Origin: Billgrantia bachuensis | GTDB taxonomy: Bacteria; Pseudomonadota; Gammaproteobacteria; Pseudomonadales; Halomonadaceae | Assembly (NCBI RefSeq): GCF_011742165.1 | Contig: NZ_JAAQTO010000054.1 | Location: 1 to 64,000, forward strand | DNA: 64,000 nucleotides | Direction: 5' to 3' | Shown: one piece after another, positions 44,176 through 53,877 of the stretch | Layout of the letters: the number at the start of each line of letters is the position of its first letter | How positions within the stretch are numbered: position 1 is the stretch's first letter | Position numbers and translations under genes: made by a program | Notes under the pieces: model-generated | Databases searched by the model: none | Told to the model about the DNA's origin: nothing | Seen by the model: only the letters and a program-made list of their open reading frames with translations

Positions 44176-45492
44176 ATGCCCCCCCAAGCCCACCAATGGG
44201 AAAGCCCACATCAGTTGGAAACGCTCGATACCCTGCACACCAAGGAGTGGCTGAGACGCTACCAGCGCATTCGCCGAGCCTCCGAACAGCTCTGTGAGCC
44301 GCTCTGCACCGAGGACTACGTGATCCAGAGCATGGATGACGTCAGCCCGCCGAAGTGGCATCTCGCCCACGTTACCTGGTTCTTCGAAGCCTTCATTCTC
44401 ACTCCCTTCCAGCCCCGCTACCGAACGCTCGACCCGGCCTACGATTTCCTTTTCAACTCCTACTACGAGACCCACGGTGTGCCTTTCCCACGGCCCCGAC
44501 GCGGGACGCTGTCGCGCCCCACGGTAGCCAACGTCTACCGCTTTCGTGCCCATGTCGACGCAGCCATGGCGGAGTTGCTCGAATCGCCACCGCCCGAGCA
44601 TGCCGAGGAGATCCTGCGGCGCGTGGAACTGGGGCTGCACCATGAGCAGCAGCATCAGGAGCTGCTGTTGATGGACATCAAGCACATCCTGGCGCAGAAC
44701 CCGCTGTGCCCCGCCTATCGTGACGACCTGTCGCCGCCGGTGGAGGAGACGCCGCCCGGCGAACTGGCCTGGCTCGACCATGCCGCCGGTATACGTCCCG
44801 TTGGCCATGACCTGGCGTCCGGGTTCGCCTACGACAACGAAGGGCCGCCACATCGTCAGTTTCTCGAGGCGTTCCAACTCGCCAATCGTCCGGTAACCAA
44901 CGGTGAGTTCCTGGCCTTCATTGAGGATGGTGGCTATACGCGTCCCGAGCTGTGGCTCTCCGATGGCTGGCAGCAGGTCGGCCAGGCCGGATGGCAGGCA
45001 CCGCTCTACTGGGTGAAGCGCGATGACGACTGGCATCACTTCACCCTGGGCGGACTGCGCCGGGTAGATTTGCAGGCGCCTGTGGCTCACGTGAGCTTCT
45101 TCGAGGCGGATGCCTATGCCCGCTGGGCCGGGGCGCGCCTGCCCAGCGAGGCGGAATGGGAGGTGGCCGCTCGCGACGTGGCCGTGAGCGGCAATTTCGT
45201 CGAGAGTGACCACCTGCAGCCGGTGGCCGCTGCGACCCTGGCACCGGCCTCGAGCCAGCTGTTCGGCGACGTCTGGGAGTGGACCGGCAGCGCCTACCGT
45301 CCTTATCCGGGGTTTCGCACCTTGCCGGGCACGCTAGGCGAGTACAACGGCAAGTTCATGTCCGGGCAGATGGTGCTGCGTGGCGGCTGCTGTGCCACGC
45401 CGGCCGATCATGTTCGCCCGACCTACCGCAACTTCTTTCCGCCCCACGCCCGCTGGGCGTTCTCCGGTTTTCGGCTCGCCAGGGAGGCATGA
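44176..45492 (+). CDS. egtB: Ergothioneine biosynthesis protein EgtB
   Basis: EgtB is the non-heme iron sulfoxide synthase that joins hercynine to a cysteine-type thiol (gamma-glutamylcysteine or cysteine) using O2. The 438-residue protein has an N-terminal DinB-like domain with iron ligands in WHLAHVTWFFE and LHHEQQHQEL (HxxxH), and a C-terminal FGE-sulfatase domain (WLSDGW to the GGCCATPADHVRPTYRNFF segment). ATG at 44176 follows CAGGAG. egtD begins one base after its stop, so the two form an operon. Confidence 0.95.
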   Translation: MPPQAHQWESPHQLETLDTLHTKEWLRRYQRIRRASEQLCEPLCTEDYVIQSMDDVSPPKWHLAHVTWFFEAFILTPFQPRYRTLDPAYDFLFNSYYETHGVPFPRPRRGTLSRPTVANVYRFRAHVDAAMAELLESPPPEHAEEILRRVELGLHHEQQHQELLLMDIKHILAQNPLCPAYRDDLSPPVEETPPGELAWLDHAAGIRPVGHDLASGFAYDNEGPPHRQFLEAFQLANRPVTNGEFLAFIEDGGYTRPELWLSDGWQQVGQAGWQAPLYWVKRDDDWHHFTLGGLRRVDLQAPVAHVSFFEADAYARWAGARLPSEAEWEVAARDVAVSGNFVESDHLQPVAAATLAPASSQLFGDVWEWTGSAYRPYPGFRTLPGTLGEYNGKFMSGQMVLRGGCCATPADHVRPTYRNFFPPHARWAFSGFRLAREA

Positions 45493-45493
45493 C

Positions 45494-46459
45494 ATGGACT
45501 CGCTCGTACGCTTTCACGACCAGCACCCTCCGGAGGTGGCGGGTTCGCTTTGCGAAGAGCTGTTGGCCGGGCTCAGCGCAACACCCAAGTTCACTTCGCC
45601 AAAGTTTTTTTACGACCGTCGCGGCTCCGAACTGTTCGACGCCATCTGCGTGCAGCCCGAGTACTATCCGACCCGTACCGAGGAGGCAATCTTGCGTGCC
45701 GCCGCCGCCGACATTGCCGAGGTGGTCGGCCGCGATGCTACGCTCATCGAGCTGGGCAGCGGTGCCAGCCGCAAGGTGCGGCTGCTGCTCGAGGCGCTGC
45801 ATCCGGCTTGTTACCTGGGCGTGGATATCTCTCGCGACTTCCTGCTCGAGAGTACTCGTCGCCTGGCAGCAGACTACCCCTGGCTCGAAGTGCATGCCGC
45901 CTGCGCCGACTTCTCGCGCCCCATGGCCTGGCCGGACGGCCTGGCAGGTGAACGTCCGGTGGCCTTCTTTCCCGGCTCGAGCATCGGCAATTTCACGCCC
46001 GAGGAGGCCGAAGGCTTCCTCAAGGGATTGACGAGACTGCTTCCCGTCGGTGGGGGGCTGCTCATTGGAGTCGACCTGATCAAGGATCGGGCGATTCTCG
46101 ATGCCGCCTACAACGACGCCGCAGGCGTCACAGCGGCATTCAACCTCAACCTGCTGCAGCGCCTCCGTCACGAGTTCGAGGCCGAGGTGGAGCCTCATGA
46201 GTTTCGTCACCAGGCTTTCTACAACGAGGTCGACTCACGCATCGAGATGCACCTGGTGAGCCTGCGCGACCAGGCCATCCGCGTGGCAGGGGAGCGGATC
46301 GACTTCGAAGAGGGCGAGTGCCTGCATACCGAGAACTCCTACAAGTACAGTGTCGCTGGCTTCCGCGAGCTGTCCGGCCGCGCCGGGTTCGAACCGAGGG
46401 CTCACTGGATCGACTGCGACTCGCTGTTTTGCATCCATTACCTGGAGCGTGCCGCCTGA
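45494..46459 (+). CDS. egtD: Histidine N-alpha-methyltransferase EgtD
   Basis: EgtD trimethylates histidine with three SAM to give hercynine, the substrate of EgtB. The 321-residue protein has the family start KFTSPKFFYDRRGSELFDAI, the SAM motif LIELGSGASRKVRLLL near 90, PVAFFPGSSIGNF in the middle and a C-terminal ECLHTENSYKYS motif. The substrate-binding features fit EgtD rather than other DUF2260 methyltransferases. With EgtB it gives the first two steps; the final C-S lyase (EgtE) is not in the window. Confidence 0.95.
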   Translation: MDSLVRFHDQHPPEVAGSLCEELLAGLSATPKFTSPKFFYDRRGSELFDAICVQPEYYPTRTEEAILRAAAADIAEVVGRDATLIELGSGASRKVRLLLEALHPACYLGVDISRDFLLESTRRLAADYPWLEVHAACADFSRPMAWPDGLAGERPVAFFPGSSIGNFTPEEAEGFLKGLTRLLPVGGGLLIGVDLIKDRAILDAAYNDAAGVTAAFNLNLLQRLRHEFEAEVEPHEFRHQAFYNEVDSRIEMHLVSLRDQAIRVAGERIDFEEGECLHTENSYKYSVAGFRELSGRAGFEPRAHWIDCDSLFCIHYLERAA

Positions 46460-46525
46460 TGGCCTTGAGGGTAATCCGGTCTATGCTGCATGACAGAACC
46501 ACGCTGGAAGCAGAGGGGCCCCGCC

Positions 46526-47176
46526 ATGACCATGATTGCGATTCAGGATTCTGCCGAATCCGAGGTGTCTCCGTTCGCCGACCGTATCGTCGACGAAGCC
46601 GTGCGCCAAGCCGAAGAGCGGGGCTGGCAGGCAGTCCGCCTCTCCGAGGTCGCGCATAGCCTCGGGCTGCCGATGTCCGTTGTGCTGGAGCGCTTTCGCG
46701 ACAGGGATGACGTGGCCAATGCCTGGTTTCAGCGTGGCTGGCGCGCCATGCTAGCGACGAAGCCCGATACCTTCGACGACTGGCCGGAGCGGGTGCGCAT
46801 CGAACACTGCCTGCAGGCCTGGTTCGACACCTTCGCCGCCCATCGGCGGGTCACCGTGCAGATGTTGAGATCCAAGGCACACCTGCCGCATCCGCATACG
46901 TGGGTGCCGATGGTCTTCGACCTGTCGCGTACCGTCCAGTGGCTGCGCGAGGCGGCCCGGCTCGAGGCGCGCTACGGTACTCGCCGTGCCCAGGTGGAGG
47001 AGATGGCGTTGACCAGCCTGTTCCTGGCGGCGCTGGCGGTATGGTCTTCCGACACCAGCGAAGGCCAGCGTCGCACCCGGCGCTTCATCGAGAAACGTCT
47101 CAAGCGCGGCGAGAGCTGGATGAAATGGGTGCCGGGAGTCGCCCACCGGCGGCATCATGCGGAGGCACAGCTGTAA
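46526..47176 (+). CDS. TetR-like transcriptional regulator
   Basis: This 216-residue protein has an N-terminal helix-turn-helix of TetR type (WQAVRLSEVAHSLGLPMSVVLERFRDRDD) and an all-helical C-terminal domain with conserved-looking HRRVTVQMLRSKAHLPHPHTW. It follows egtD in the same direction by 66 bp and might regulate it, although it could be independent. The start is uncertain: ATG at 46526 is chosen, with in-frame alternatives at 46490 and 46532. Confidence 0.75.
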   Translation: MTMIAIQDSAESEVSPFADRIVDEAVRQAEERGWQAVRLSEVAHSLGLPMSVVLERFRDRDDVANAWFQRGWRAMLATKPDTFDDWPERVRIEHCLQAWFDTFAAHRRVTVQMLRSKAHLPHPHTWVPMVFDLSRTVQWLREAARLEARYGTRRAQVEEMALTSLFLAALAVWSSDTSEGQRRTRRFIEKRLKRGESWMKWVPGVAHRRHHAEAQL

Positions 47177-47204
47177 GGCGGCAGCCCCAGGGCCCTCGTC
47201 GAAG

Positions 47205-47519
47205 TCAGCGGACCTGCTGCAGGAGGCGCAGTGCGCGATTGAGCAGCAGGCCGCTGGCAGCGAGTCGTTTTACCACGCGGATGAGCGAGCTGGGGTGGCG
47301 TGCGCTGCCGATCAGCAGGGCACCGCCGGCCAGGTATACCACCCCGCGATAGCGCTTGAGGCGTTGCCAGCCCGCATCGAGGGAGGCGGAGGCGTGCTGC
47401 CAGCGATCCGCCGCGACCAGGATGTCGATGCGCTGCTGCTCTATGGTGGCGACGAGCTCGGCCTTGCGTTGCGCGCGGGACGGCGCGTGGCTCCGGTCAC
47501 GGGTGGCGCGGTGTCTCAC
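47205..47519 (-). CDS. yqjK: YqjK-like protein
   Basis: This 104-residue basic protein has a helical N-terminal half and a hydrophobic patch (YLAGGALLIGSA) near residue 65. It matches the YqjK family that accompanies YqjD and YqjE in enterobacteria. It overlaps the end of yqjE by 23 bp and ends the operon. Function unknown. Confidence 0.75.
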   Translation of the reverse strand: MRHRATRDRSHAPSRAQRKAELVATIEQQRIDILVAADRWQHASASLDAGWQRLKRYRGVVYLAGGALLIGSARHPSSLIRVVKRLAASGLLLNRALRLLQQVR

Positions 47520-47901
47520 GGTGCTCCTCCACCAAGTGGCGGTCCAGGGCGAGCTGGGCCAGCGTTTCCTTGAGCAGGGTGTGGCGGCGGGCCAGGCGCA
47601 GTGCCATCAGGGCGGTCAGACTGCCGCCGGCCAGTAGCGTGGCGGCGCAGAGGAGAATGGCGGCCAGGCGGTGGGTATCCCAGAACATAACCACCACCAA
47701 TAGTGCCAGCATGCCCAGCCCCAGCAGCATCAGTACCAGGCTCAGGCCCAACAGCAGCAGCAGGGTGACGAGGCGAGCGCGCTCCTCCTCGAGTTCAAGC
47801 ACGGCGAGGCGCAGACGCGTCTCGCCGGTGGCCACCAGGCTTGCCAGCAGGCGCTTGCCGATTTCGAACAGACGCTGTACCGGACCTTCACTCGACGCCA
47901 T
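47497..47901 (-). CDS. yqjE: YqjE/holin-III superfamily membrane protein
   Basis: This 134-residue protein has an amphipathic N-terminal helix and two membrane segments (about 47-75 and 80-105), the pattern of YqjE and the holin-superfamily III domain. It is unlikely to be a phage holin, given the yqjD-yqjE-yqjK order. It starts inside the yqjD stop (ATGA). An inner-membrane role of unknown nature is expected. Confidence 0.83.
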   Translation of the reverse strand: MASSEGPVQRLFEIGKRLLASLVATGETRLRLAVLELEEERARLVTLLLLLGLSLVLMLLGLGMLALLVVVMFWDTHRLAAILLCAATLLAGGSLTALMALRLARRHTLLKETLAQLALDRHLVEEHRETPRHP

Positions 47902-48233
47902 CAGCGACGCCCGATGAGCATGCCGATAACGACGCCCATCGCGGCGCCAATGCCGATGCTGGTCCAGGGATTGTCGTGCACGTAGCGGTCGCAGGCATCG
48001 GCCTGGTGGTGCAGGGTATCGCGTGCTTCGCCGTAGAGTCGTTCACCGCGGGCTTCGATTCGCTCGCGGGTATCCTTCAGCCGCTTCTCGGCGCGCTCGC
48101 GGAGTTCCTTGATGTTGCTTCGCGAATCGTCGGCCGTGGCACTCACCAGTTCCTCGATGGTGCGGCTCAGCTGATGCAAGTCCTCCTTCAGCTGCCGGGT
48201 GGTTTCGTCGGTATGCGGGGTGCGAGATGCCAT
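47901..48233 (-). CDS. yqjD: YqjD/ElaB family ribosome-associated membrane protein
   Basis: This 110-residue protein has a long charged helical region (about 10-75, coiled-coil-like with RAEKRLKDTRERIEARGERL) and a C-terminal membrane segment WTSIGIGAAMGVVIGMLIGRR. This is the DUF883 layout of YqjD/ElaB, proteins that tether ribosomes to the inner membrane in stationary phase in E. coli. It heads a three-gene operon with yqjE and yqjK. Confidence 0.88.
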   Translation of the reverse strand: MASRTPHTDETTRQLKEDLHQLSRTIEELVSATADDSRSNIKELRERAEKRLKDTRERIEARGERLYGEARDTLHHQADACDRYVHDNPWTSIGIGAAMGVVIGMLIGRR

Positions 48234-48326
48234 GGCAGTCTTCCTATGACGTGAATGAGATCACAGGCTCAGCATAGCATTAGCGACTGCGACTTCAACG
48301 TCGCTTCGCTGCATGATTGACCGAAG

Positions 48327-49388
48327 TCACTCCGGGATCAGGGTGCTGCTGCCCGAGAAGATGGGGTTGAGGCTGACGCCAATACCGATGCGTTGGGTGC
48401 GATGATCGTAGTCGATCATACTGTCGCCGTAACCGTAGAAGTACTGAATGTGGCCGCGAACATTGCCGTGCAACGGCCAGGAGTAATCCAGGCGGGTTCC
48501 CATGTGCCCGGCGCTGGGATTGCCGTGCCACTGGACGGCCACTTCGTTGTCGCCCATGCGATGGGCAACGGTGACCTCGCCATAGCCCAGGTAGCGTTCG
48601 ATATCCGGGTTGTCGTCGTCGCCCGCCGACTCCGGCACTCGCCAATGAGGGGCGACGCTGACCAGCCAGTCGTCCTTGAGAAAGGTCGACTCGAGAATGA
48701 TCCGATTCCAGCTGCGTGACATGTCGCCCGAACGTCCGTTGGATTGGTGATTGAAGCTCACACGGTTGTTGATGTTGGTCCAGCCCAGCAGCGACCAGCG
48801 ATTCTCGAAGTCGATGAAGAACTCCGGTTCGTAGTTGGTCTCGCGGAACGGCGAAGAGGAATCGGCATTGTAAGCCTGCCACCAGCTACGCTGGGTGTAG
48901 GCGAAGTAGAGATCGCCGCCGTGGTCGCCGAAGAGCCGCTCGATCAGGTTGAACTTGGCGCTGAACTGGAATTTGACCTCGGCGCGGTCGGGTGTCCCGT
49001 CCTTGTCGACATCACCGAAGACCGCCTCATTGGGGCGACGGTCGTAATTCAGCGGCAGCAGGTAGTTGCGACGGTGAGTGGTGATTGCAAAGGGATTGCG
49101 CGAAGACTCACGCTCGAGTTGGCGGCGTTCTTCCACGGGTTGGAGCTCCTGCTCCGAGGCGATGGTGATCACCTCGCCCAGGCCGAGCCGGTCTTCGCCG
49201 GATTGCAACTGATCCTGGGTCAACCGCTGGCGCAGCGAATCCAACTCCTGGCCGAGCGTTTCGATGCGCGCTTCTATCGCCGCGCGCTCTTCTGCGGTGA
49301 GCTGGCCCTCTTGGGCAGTGACACTGCTGGTGGCCCCGGCCAGCAGCAACGCAAGAAGTGCCTGAGAAGACGAACGACGAAGCATCAT
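48327..49388 (-). CDS. pldA: Outer-membrane phospholipase A (PldA)
   Basis: This 353-residue protein hydrolyses misplaced phospholipids in the outer leaflet and keeps membrane asymmetry. The 29-residue signal ends near VTAQ. An acidic coiled-coil-like stretch (about 32-75) precedes the 12-strand barrel. The catalytic site lies in NHQSNGRSGDMSRSWNR (His and Ser, with the final Asn as third residue). At 353 residues it exceeds the 289 of E. coli, mostly in the N-terminal extension. The start is ATG at 49388; a longer frame upstream has no signal character. Confidence 0.93.
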   Translation of the reverse strand: MMLRRSSSQALLALLLAGATSSVTAQEGQLTAEERAAIEARIETLGQELDSLRQRLTQDQLQSGEDRLGLGEVITIASEQELQPVEERRQLERESSRNPFAITTHRRNYLLPLNYDRRPNEAVFGDVDKDGTPDRAEVKFQFSAKFNLIERLFGDHGGDLYFAYTQRSWWQAYNADSSSPFRETNYEPEFFIDFENRWSLLGWTNINNRVSFNHQSNGRSGDMSRSWNRIILESTFLKDDWLVSVAPHWRVPESAGDDDNPDIERYLGYGEVTVAHRMGDNEVAVQWHGNPSAGHMGTRLDYSWPLHGNVRGHIQYFYGYGDSMIDYDHRTQRIGIGVSLNPIFSGSSTLIPE

Positions 49389-49579
49389 GGCAGCGGGACC
49401 GAAGGAAGCGTGACTGTGAACGCCGTTTCTACCATGTTCGGGCCTTAAGTCAACCATGAGCCGAGCCGTCCCCGCCAATCATGGACGGAATGGGAAGAGA
49501 AACAGCTTCCCATTGCCTTGCGCTGCTGCGGGGCCGAGAATCAGCACGAAGCCGCAAGGTACCTCCCACGGAAGCAAGA

Positions 49580-52500
49580 GTGAAAGAATTGGCTTATCAA
49601 GTGCACCGTCGTCGCTGCCGGGCTGGCCGACCGGCCTGGCGCCTTCCCGCATGGTTCGTCCTGCTGCTGCTGTTGTTGCTTGCATGTGGGCGTGTAGTGG
49701 CTCAGGACGCCCTGCCCGAGCGAGGGGCAGTGGAAGAACGCCTGGCCGAACTCCGCCCCGAGGAGGGCGTGAGCGTAACCGACGCCGAACAGCGAGATAT
49801 CGACGCCTTGCAGGCTACGCTGAGCGCCCTCGAGCAGTTGCAGGGGGTGGAGGAACGGCTCGAGGCTCTGGAGAAGCGGCTCGAGGAGGCGCCTGCCGAA
49901 CTGTTGCGCCTGGAGCGGGAGCTGCTTCAGGAGGAGGAGGCGGCTCTCGATCGCACGATCGACGAGCTCGATGACGTCCCGCTGGATGAGCTGGAGTATC
50001 GCCAGCAGGAGGCGGTATTCGAGCTGCAGCAGCAGCAGGATCGTCTGGCTGACGTCAATGCCCAACTGCTTTCCGCCCAGACCCTGCCGGAGCGTGCCCA
50101 GCAGGCCATTGCCGAAGCGATGCAGGAAGCCGAGCGTACGCGTCGCGAGCTCGACGCGCTGGAGGGCCAGGGCGTCAGCGAAGATTCACCGCAGCTGTGG
50201 CAGCTCATGGTCGAGCGGCGCCTGGCCGAGCGGACGCTGCGCCTGCGTCAGCGCGAATTGGGCAGCAACACGCGATTGCGCGAATTGGCGCAGCAACGGC
50301 GCGACCTGCTGACACAGCAGATCGCGCGCCAGGAAGCCGAGCTTTCGCTGCTGCAGAGCGTGATCGACCGTCAGCGCCGCATGGCCACGGAACAGGCGAT
50401 TGCCGATGCCGCGCGTGACGACCCGCTGCTCGAGGCCGGCCATCCTGTGCTGGAGCGCGCCCAGCAGGTCAATCGCGATCTCAGCCTCGAACTGTTGCGG
50501 GCCAACGATCGTTACAACGGACTGGTGCGCGAGAGCTTGGCGACTCGCAGTCAGCTCGATCATGTACGCCAGCTCGAGCGTAGCCTCAACGAGCAGATAG
50601 AAGCGATACGCGGCAGCCTGCTGCTGTCGCGTATCCTGCGAGAGCAGCGCCGCTCGCTGCCCCAGGTCGATGCCAGGCGCAACCTGCACGACGAGATCGC
50701 CGACCTGCGCCTGCGTCAGTTCGATCTGGTGCGCCAGCGCGATGCCCTGCGCCAGAGCGAACGCTTGGCCAATCAGCGCCTCGAGGAGGCCGGGGTCGAG
50801 GTCAGCGAAGCGCTGGTGGAGTCACTGCAGGGCCTCTACCATTCGCGCCGTCAATTGGTCGATCAGCTCGAGCAGACCTACGGCAGCCTGCTGAGCGCAG
50901 CCATCGAGCTGCAACTCAACCAGCAGCAGCTGTTGGAAACCTCGCTCGAGCTGCGCACTACCATCGACGAGCAGCTGTTCTGGATTGCCAACACACGACC
51001 GCTGGATCTAGCCTGGTTCCGTCAGCTTCCGACCAACCTCGTCACCGAATGGCAGCAGGGTGAGTGGCGTGGGGTGCTGCCGGTGCACTGGCGTATCCCC
51101 GGGGCAGAAGCATTGGCAGGTGCCCCTCTCCTGTTGGTGGCAGGGTTGCTGTTGGGGCTACGACGTCGCATACAGCGCCGATTGGCGATGCTGCACGAGC
51201 AGATCGGCCGGTTGCGCAGCGATTCCCAGGCGCATACGCCTCTGGCGGTCGCCCTCAACGCCTTGCTGGCCTTACCAGGGCCGCTGACCCTGGCCGGCAT
51301 TGGCGCCTCATTGACCAGCATCGAAGCAGGCATTGCGTCGGGCCTGGGCCAGGCCTTCCTGCATCTGGCCCTGGCCTGGGCCTTCATCGCTTGGTCGCGA
51401 CGCCTGCTGGTACGCGACGGGGTGGCAACCAAGCACTTCTACTGGCCCTCGGGGTATGCCTCGCGGCTGCGTTGGCTGCTCGGCTGGCTCGGCGTGACAC
51501 TGATACCCGTATTGCTGATTTCCGCGCTGGCCCGCGATGGCGAAATCAGCCTGACCACGCGTCCCATCGCACTGACGCTGCTGCTGGCCGGTATGGTGGC
51601 CATGAGCGTTCTGCTGGCACGCCTCATTCTTGCCCATACGCCATTCTTCGGCGTCAAGCTGTTTCGCCTGGTACTGGGCCTGATCATGGCGGCAGTACCG
51701 CTGGTACTGGTGGGGCTGATCGTTTCCGGTTTCGAATACACCGCGCTGAGCCTGATCGGCCGCTTCGTCATCACGCTCTACCTGTTGGCGATGTGGATCC
51801 TGGTCGAGGCATCGGTGGTGCGCGGCCTGGCAGTGGCGGCCCGTCGTCTGGCATTCAAACGCGCGTTGACGCGGCGTCGTGCCCAGGCTCAAGAGGGTGC
51901 TGAGGGCGGACTCGAAGTGGTGGAGGAGCCGCCACTGGACATGGAGCAGATCAACCAGCAGTCGCTGCGTCTCTCCAAGCTGTTCCTGTTGATCGGCTTC
52001 GCCCTGCTGTTCTACCTGGTGTGGTCCGACCTGCTCACGGTGTTGGGCTATCTGAAGGATGTTGCGATCTGGGATGCGGGAGAAGAAGGGGGAGCAGAGC
52101 TCGTCACCAGCGCGCTGTCGGTTGCCGATATCTTTGCCGCAGTGTTGATATTCGTGCTGACCCTGGTGATGGCGCGCAATCTGCCGGGCTTGCTCGAAGT
52201 CATGGTGCTATCGCGGCTGGAGCTCAAGCAGGGCAGCGCCTATGCCATCTCGACGCTGCTTTCCTACACCATCGTCGGAACAGGGCTGGTCGTGGCACTG
52301 GCCACCCTGGGTGTTGCCTGGAGCCAGCTGCAGTGGCTGGTGGCGGCGCTGGGCGTGGGCCTGGGTTTCGGCCTGCAGGAGATTTTCGCCAATTTCGTCT
52401 CGGGACTGATCATCCTGTTCGAGCGGCCGGTGCGCATCGGCGACACCATCACCCTGGGCAACCTCACCGGTACGGTGAGTCGGATTCGCATCCGAGCCAC

Positions 52501-53026
52501 CACGGTGACCGACTTCGACCGCAAGGAGATCATCATCCCCAACAAGACCTTCATCACCGACCAACTGATCAACTGGTCGCTGTCGGACACCATCACCCGG
52601 GTCGTACTCAGCTTCGGTGTCGCTTACGGTTCGGACCAGCGTCTGGTACACCGCTTGCTACGTCATGTCGCCGACGAGAATCCTCGGGTGCTGGGAGACC
52701 CCGAGCCGCAGGTATTCTTCATGAGTTATGGTGAGAGCACGCTCACCTTTGAGCTGCGCATCTTCGTCAACTCGCTGGGCGACCGGCTATTCGCCACTGA
52801 CGAGATCAACTGTCGGGTCGGCGAGTTGTTCGCCGAGTATGGCATCGACATCGCTTTCAACCAGCTCGACGTCTGGCTGCACCGTGCAGATGACGGGGCG
52901 AAAAAGAAGGTGCAGACGCTGACGCCTTCGGACGATTGCGGGGAACTGTTTCCACCTCCCGGAGCGGGCGGCGATCCGGGAGATATCGATATCGGTGGCG
53001 GCGATGGAGGTGATGGCGGACGTTGA
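49580..53026 (+). CDS. mscK: Large mechanosensitive channel of the MscK/KefA type
   Basis: This protein of about 1148 residues has a signal-like N-terminus (about 20-45), a long periplasmic coiled-coil region with many heptads (about 50-490), about eleven membrane helices, and a C-terminal MscS pore domain (LGVGLGFGLQEIFANFVSGL, FERPVRIGDTITLGNLTGTV and EIIIPNKTFITDQLINWSLSD). It should open on hypoosmotic shock. The acidic glycine-rich tail, rich in Gly and Asp, is extra. GTG at 49580 with GGAAG upstream precedes the signal, but the true start may differ. A short inverted repeat, ATGGGAAG/CTTCCCAT, lies at 49490-49513. Confidence 0.9.
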   Translation: MKELAYQVHRRRCRAGRPAWRLPAWFVLLLLLLLACGRVVAQDALPERGAVEERLAELRPEEGVSVTDAEQRDIDALQATLSALEQLQGVEERLEALEKRLEEAPAELLRLERELLQEEEAALDRTIDELDDVPLDELEYRQQEAVFELQQQQDRLADVNAQLLSAQTLPERAQQAIAEAMQEAERTRRELDALEGQGVSEDSPQLWQLMVERRLAERTLRLRQRELGSNTRLRELAQQRRDLLTQQIARQEAELSLLQSVIDRQRRMATEQAIADAARDDPLLEAGHPVLERAQQVNRDLSLELLRANDRYNGLVRESLATRSQLDHVRQLERSLNEQIEAIRGSLLLSRILREQRRSLPQVDARRNLHDEIADLRLRQFDLVRQRDALRQSERLANQRLEEAGVEVSEALVESLQGLYHSRRQLVDQLEQTYGSLLSAAIELQLNQQQLLETSLELRTTIDEQLFWIANTRPLDLAWFRQLPTNLVTEWQQGEWRGVLPVHWRIPGAEALAGAPLLLVAGLLLGLRRRIQRRLAMLHEQIGRLRSDSQAHTPLAVALNALLALPGPLTLAGIGASLTSIEAGIASGLGQAFLHLALAWAFIAWSRRLLVRDGVATKHFYWPSGYASRLRWLLGWLGVTLIPVLLISALARDGEISLTTRPIALTLLLAGMVAMSVLLARLILAHTPFFGVKLFRLVLGLIMAAVPLVLVGLIVSGFEYTALSLIGRFVITLYLLAMWILVEASVVRGLAVAARRLAFKRALTRRRAQAQEGAEGGLEVVEEPPLDMEQINQQSLRLSKLFLLIGFALLFYLVWSDLLTVLGYLKDVAIWDAGEEGGAELVTSALSVADIFAAVLIFVLTLVMARNLPGLLEVMVLSRLELKQGSAYAISTLLSYTIVGTGLVVALATLGVAWSQLQWLVAALGVGLGFGLQEIFANFVSGLIILFERPVRIGDTITLGNLTGTVSRIRIRATTVTDFDRKEIIIPNKTFITDQLINWSLSDTITRVVLSFGVAYGSDQRLVHRLLRHVADENPRVLGDPEPQVFFMSYGESTLTFELRIFVNSLGDRLFATDEINCRVGELFAEYGIDIAFNQLDVWLHRADDGAKKKVQTLTPSDDCGELFPPPGAGGDPGDIDIGGGDGGDGGR

Positions 53027-53033
53027 TCGGCCG

Positions 53034-53798
53034 CTAATGCTTCACGGCGTGCAGCAGGAACTCCCGATTGCCATCGCCCCCGGTGATCGGACTTTCCTGC
53101 CAGTGGCGGATCGCCAGGCCCAGTTCGGCGCAGCAGGCGCGGATGGTGTCTTCCACTTCTGCGTAGCGCATCGGGTCGGCCACGATGCCGCGTGAGTTGA
53201 CGCCGCCCGGTCCTACCTCGAACTGTGGCTTGACCAGGCTCAGAAGTTCGCCGCCGGGGCGTAGCAGGGCGGAGATTTCCGGCAGGATCAGCGTCTGCGA
53301 GATGAACGAGACGTCCATTACCGCGATGTCGGGTGCCTCGGCCGCCTGGGCGGCCAGGGCCTCATGCAGGCGGGGCTCGGTGGCCATGGTCCGAGCATTG
53401 AGCCCCTCCAGGCAGGTCACACGGGAGTCGCCGCGCAGCTCCGGATCGAGCTGGCCGTGGCCCACCTCGACGCCGATCGCGTGGCGCGCGCCGAAGGCCA
53501 GGGCGCAGTCGGTGAAGCCGCCGGTGGACTGGCCCACGTCGAGTACCAGCTTTCCCTTCAGGTCGAGCCCTAGCACCTCGATCAGTGCCTCGAGTTTCAA
53601 TCCCGCCCGCGAGACATAGCGCTCCTCTGGGTCTTCGGTGACCGTGAGGCGGCAATCCTCGGCCAGTTTCTCGCTCGGTTTGTCGAGCACCCGGCCGCTG
53701 CTGGCAACGCTGACTCGGCCATGACGAATCAGCCGCTGGGCGCGCGTGCGCGAACGGGCCAGGCCCTGGGAAACGAGCAGTTGATCGAGGCGGGGCAT
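53034..53798 (-). CDS. tlyA: TlyA family rRNA 2'-O-methyltransferase
   Basis: This 254-residue protein has an N-terminal S4 RNA-binding domain (MPRLDQLLVSQGLARSRTRA) and an FtsJ/RrmJ-type methyltransferase domain. The SAM motif is LVLDVGQSTGGFTD near residue 85, and IAVMDVSFIS and SLVKPQFEVG follow. TlyA methylates 16S and 23S rRNA ribose in actinobacteria and some others; the hemolysin name is historical. The start ATG at 53798 is followed by the S4 domain; the longer frame is spurious. It converges with mscK with a 7-bp gap. Confidence 0.9.
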   Translation of the reverse strand: MPRLDQLLVSQGLARSRTRAQRLIRHGRVSVASSGRVLDKPSEKLAEDCRLTVTEDPEERYVSRAGLKLEALIEVLGLDLKGKLVLDVGQSTGGFTDCALAFGARHAIGVEVGHGQLDPELRGDSRVTCLEGLNARTMATEPRLHEALAAQAAEAPDIAVMDVSFISQTLILPEISALLRPGGELLSLVKPQFEVGPGGVNSRGIVADPMRYAEVEDTIRACCAELGLAIRHWQESPITGGDGNREFLLHAVKH

Positions 53799-53877
53799 GG
53801 CATGACTCCGGCAGCCAGAAGCGGGTTGGGCATTATGGCATAATCGTTTAGTTAGCCGGTTAATAGAAGGGGGCCGC

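Noticed and set aside
47497-47901. Phage holin
   Set aside because: The holin-superfamily label of YqjE-like proteins is misleading here; yqjD and yqjK flank it and no phage gene is near.
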